From contig SLIY01000369.1 of assembly GCA_007135385.1 (NCBI GenBank), forward strand, positions 1 to 6,509: a stretch of 6,509 bases of DNA, in the 5' to 3' direction. Position 1 is the stretch's first letter. Each line of letters starts with the position of its first letter. Below, piece after piece: positions 5,221 through 6,509 of this stretch. Below the pieces are notes generated by a model. That model searched no databases. It was not told where the DNA came from and saw only the letters and a list, made by a program, of their open reading frames with translations. This stretch comes from Leptolyngbyaceae cyanobacterium CSSed165cm_216 (GTDB taxonomy: Bacteria > Cyanobacteriota > Cyanobacteriia > Phormidesmidales > Phormidesmidaceae). A program made the translations under genes and the position numbers.

Positions 5221-6450
5221 CTAAGATAGGATCTTAGATACGACGCCAGCCCCAACCGTGCGGCCACCTTCACGAATGGCAAAGCGCATGCCCTGCTCAA
5301 TAGCGATAGGGTTAATCAGCTCTACGGTCATTTTGATGCGATCACCGGGCATGACCATTTCAGCATCACTGCCATCGTCAGCAGTGAAAGCTTTGATGGT
5401 GCCGGTTACATCAGTGGTACGCACATAGAACTGGGGCTTGTAACCGGGGAAGAAAGGCGTATGACGACCACCCTCTTCTTTCTTCAGGATGTAAACCTCA
5501 GACTCAAACTGGGTATGGGGAGTGATACTACCTGGCTTGGCCAGCACCATGCCGCGCTCGATGTCTTCCTTCTGCACACCACGGAGCAGCAGACCGACAT
5601 TGTCCCCAGCCATACCTTCATCCAGAGTCTTCTGGAACATTTCCACACCAGTTACGGTGGTGTTACGAGTATCGCGGATACCCACCAACTCAACGGTTTC
5701 ACCGACTTTAACCTTACCCCGCTCGATCCGACCAGTGGCCACGGTGCCACGACCGGTAATAGAGAAGACATCTTCTACAGCCATCAGGAAGGGCTTGTCT
5801 ACATCCCGTTCGGGGGTAGGGATATATTCGTCAACGCTATCCATGAGGTCAAGCACCTTATCAACCCACTGGTCATCACCACGCTTGATAGTAGTGTTGG
5901 AAGTCAAAGCCTCTACAGCTAGCAGAGCAGACCCCGAGGTGATGGGAATATCATCACCAGGGAAGTCATAGGAGCTGAGCAGCTCACGCACTTCCAGTTC
6001 TACCAGCTCCAGCAGTTCTTCGTCATCAACTTGGTCTTGCTTATTCAAGAAGACCACAATGCTAGGTACGCCAACCTGCTTAGCCAGCAGAATGTGTTCC
6101 CGGGTCTGAGGCATGGGGCCGTCAGCCGCAGAGCAAACCAGGATGGCACCATCCATCTGGGCTGCACCAGTAATCATGTTCTTCACATAGTCAGCATGAC
6201 CAGGGCAATCCACGTGGGCATAGTGACGAGTTTCAGTCTCATACTCCACGTGGGCCGTATTGATGGTGATCCCACGAGCCTTCTCCTCAGGAGCAGCGTC
6301 AATCTCGTCATACTTACGAGCCTTAGCGCCACCTGCTGCAGCCAGCGTCATGGTGATAGCAGCCGTCAGAGTGGTTTTGCCATGGTCTACGTGACCGATG
6401 GTGCCGATGTTGACGTGTGGTTTTTTCCGTTCAAACTTTTCGCGTGCCAT
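5221..6450 (-). CDS. tuf: Translation elongation factor Tu
   Basis: GTPase that carries aminoacyl-tRNA to the ribosomal A site. The 409-residue length is usual for cyanobacterial and plastid EF-Tu. Domain I (about 1-208) has the P loop GHVDHGKT at 19-26, switch I RGITINTAHVEYE at 59-71, DCPGH at 81-85 with catalytic His85, NKQD at 136-139 for guanine recognition and SGSAL at 172-176. The residue between NK and D varies in the family, so Gln138 is not abnormal. Domains II and III follow (about 217-311 and 312-409), ending TVGAGVVSKIL. The ATG at 6450 is set by homology (MAREKFERKKPHVNIGTIGH) and a good ribosome site. It follows fusA by 23 bases, so it is co-transcribed with it, and precedes rpsJ. 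No exact HIP1 copy is present. Confidence 0.98.
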   Translation of the reverse strand: MAREKFERKKPHVNIGTIGHVDHGKTTLTAAITMTLAAAGGAKARKYDEIDAAPEEKARGITINTAHVEYETETRHYAHVDCPGHADYVKNMITGAAQMDGAILVCSAADGPMPQTREHILLAKQVGVPSIVVFLNKQDQVDDEELLELVELEVRELLSSYDFPGDDIPITSGSALLAVEALTSNTTIKRGDDQWVDKVLDLMDSVDEYIPTPERDVDKPFLMAVEDVFSITGRGTVATGRIERGKVKVGETVELVGIRDTRNTTVTGVEMFQKTLDEGMAGDNVGLLLRGVQKEDIERGMVLAKPGSITPHTQFESEVYILKKEEGGRHTPFFPGYKPQFYVRTTDVTGTIKAFTADDGSDAEMVMPGDRIKMTVELINPIAIEQGMRFAIREGGRTVGAGVVSKILS

Positions 6451-6462
6451 TTACGTTACGTG

Positions 6463-6468
6463 TCCTTT
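6463..6468 (-). promoter_or_regulatory. Shine-Dalgarno of tuf
   Basis: AAAGGA on the minus strand lies 12 bases before the tuf ATG, within the purine-rich GAAAGGAAAGGA. It overlaps none of fusA, which stops just upstream at 6474. It is the clearest ribosome binding site in the window, as expected for a very highly expressed gene. Confidence 0.65.
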
Positions 6469-6473
6469 CCTTT

Positions 6474-6509
6474 CTAAGCGTTCCCACTGTTTTTAGAGAT
6501 AATGGCTTC
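6474..6509 (-). CDS. fusA: Elongation factor G, last 11 codons (partial)
   Basis: The minus-strand frame running off the window end reads EAIISKNSGNA then TAG (6474-6476). This resembles the C-terminal tail of cyanobacterial EF-G, the GTPase that drives translocation. The position, 23 bases upstream of tuf on the same strand, is exactly where fusA sits in the str operon (rpsL-rpsG-fusA-tuf). Only the tail is visible, so the identification leans on context as much as on sequence. Confidence 0.8.
   Translation of the reverse strand, partial: EAIISKNSGNA

Noticed and set aside
5461..5971. Long plus-strand open frames opposite tuf
   Set aside because: They are antisense shadows of tuf codon bias; the peptides resemble no protein family.

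Overview
This is a core chromosomal region of a cyanobacterium. Three observations point there. The gene order is rne-rnhB-pheA facing a solo LON-domain gene and the 3' end of the str operon (fusA-tuf-rpsJ). RNase E ends with the cyanobacterial PNPase-binding peptide (poly-Arg followed by SSA). Five exact copies of the cyanobacterial octamer HIP1 (GCGATCGC) are present. HIP1 and a base composition near half G+C by eye argue against the marine picocyanobacteria; a filamentous Leptolyngbya-like lineage is possible but cannot be settled from this window.

Plus strand, 8-3650: rne (complete apart from its upstream leader), rnhB 30 bases later in the same reading frame, then pheA 58 bases further on. 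The first two are both endoribonucleases and look like one transcription unit. pheA, for phenylalanine synthesis, is probably a passenger or has its own weak promoter.

Convergent gap, 3651-3843: no gene, one imperfect hairpin and a C-rich tract.

Minus strand, read from 6509 down to 3844: the last 11 codons of fusA, then tuf, a hairpin, rpsJ, a strong hairpin, and a LON substrate-binding-domain gene. fusA, tuf and rpsJ supply translation elongation and the 30S ribosome. The LON-domain gene lies beyond the strong hairpin and is probably transcribed separately. Both hairpins pair better as minus-strand RNA (G.U wobbles) than as plus-strand RNA (A.C mismatches), which ties them to the tuf/rpsJ transcripts.

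I see no mobile element, CRISPR array, tRNA, rRNA or defence module. Nothing here looks like a wholly new system. The points worth a second look are the rne-rnhB junction, the two strand-specific hairpins, an Arg-to-Lys change in the prephenate dehydratase TRF motif, and the uneven spread of HIP1.
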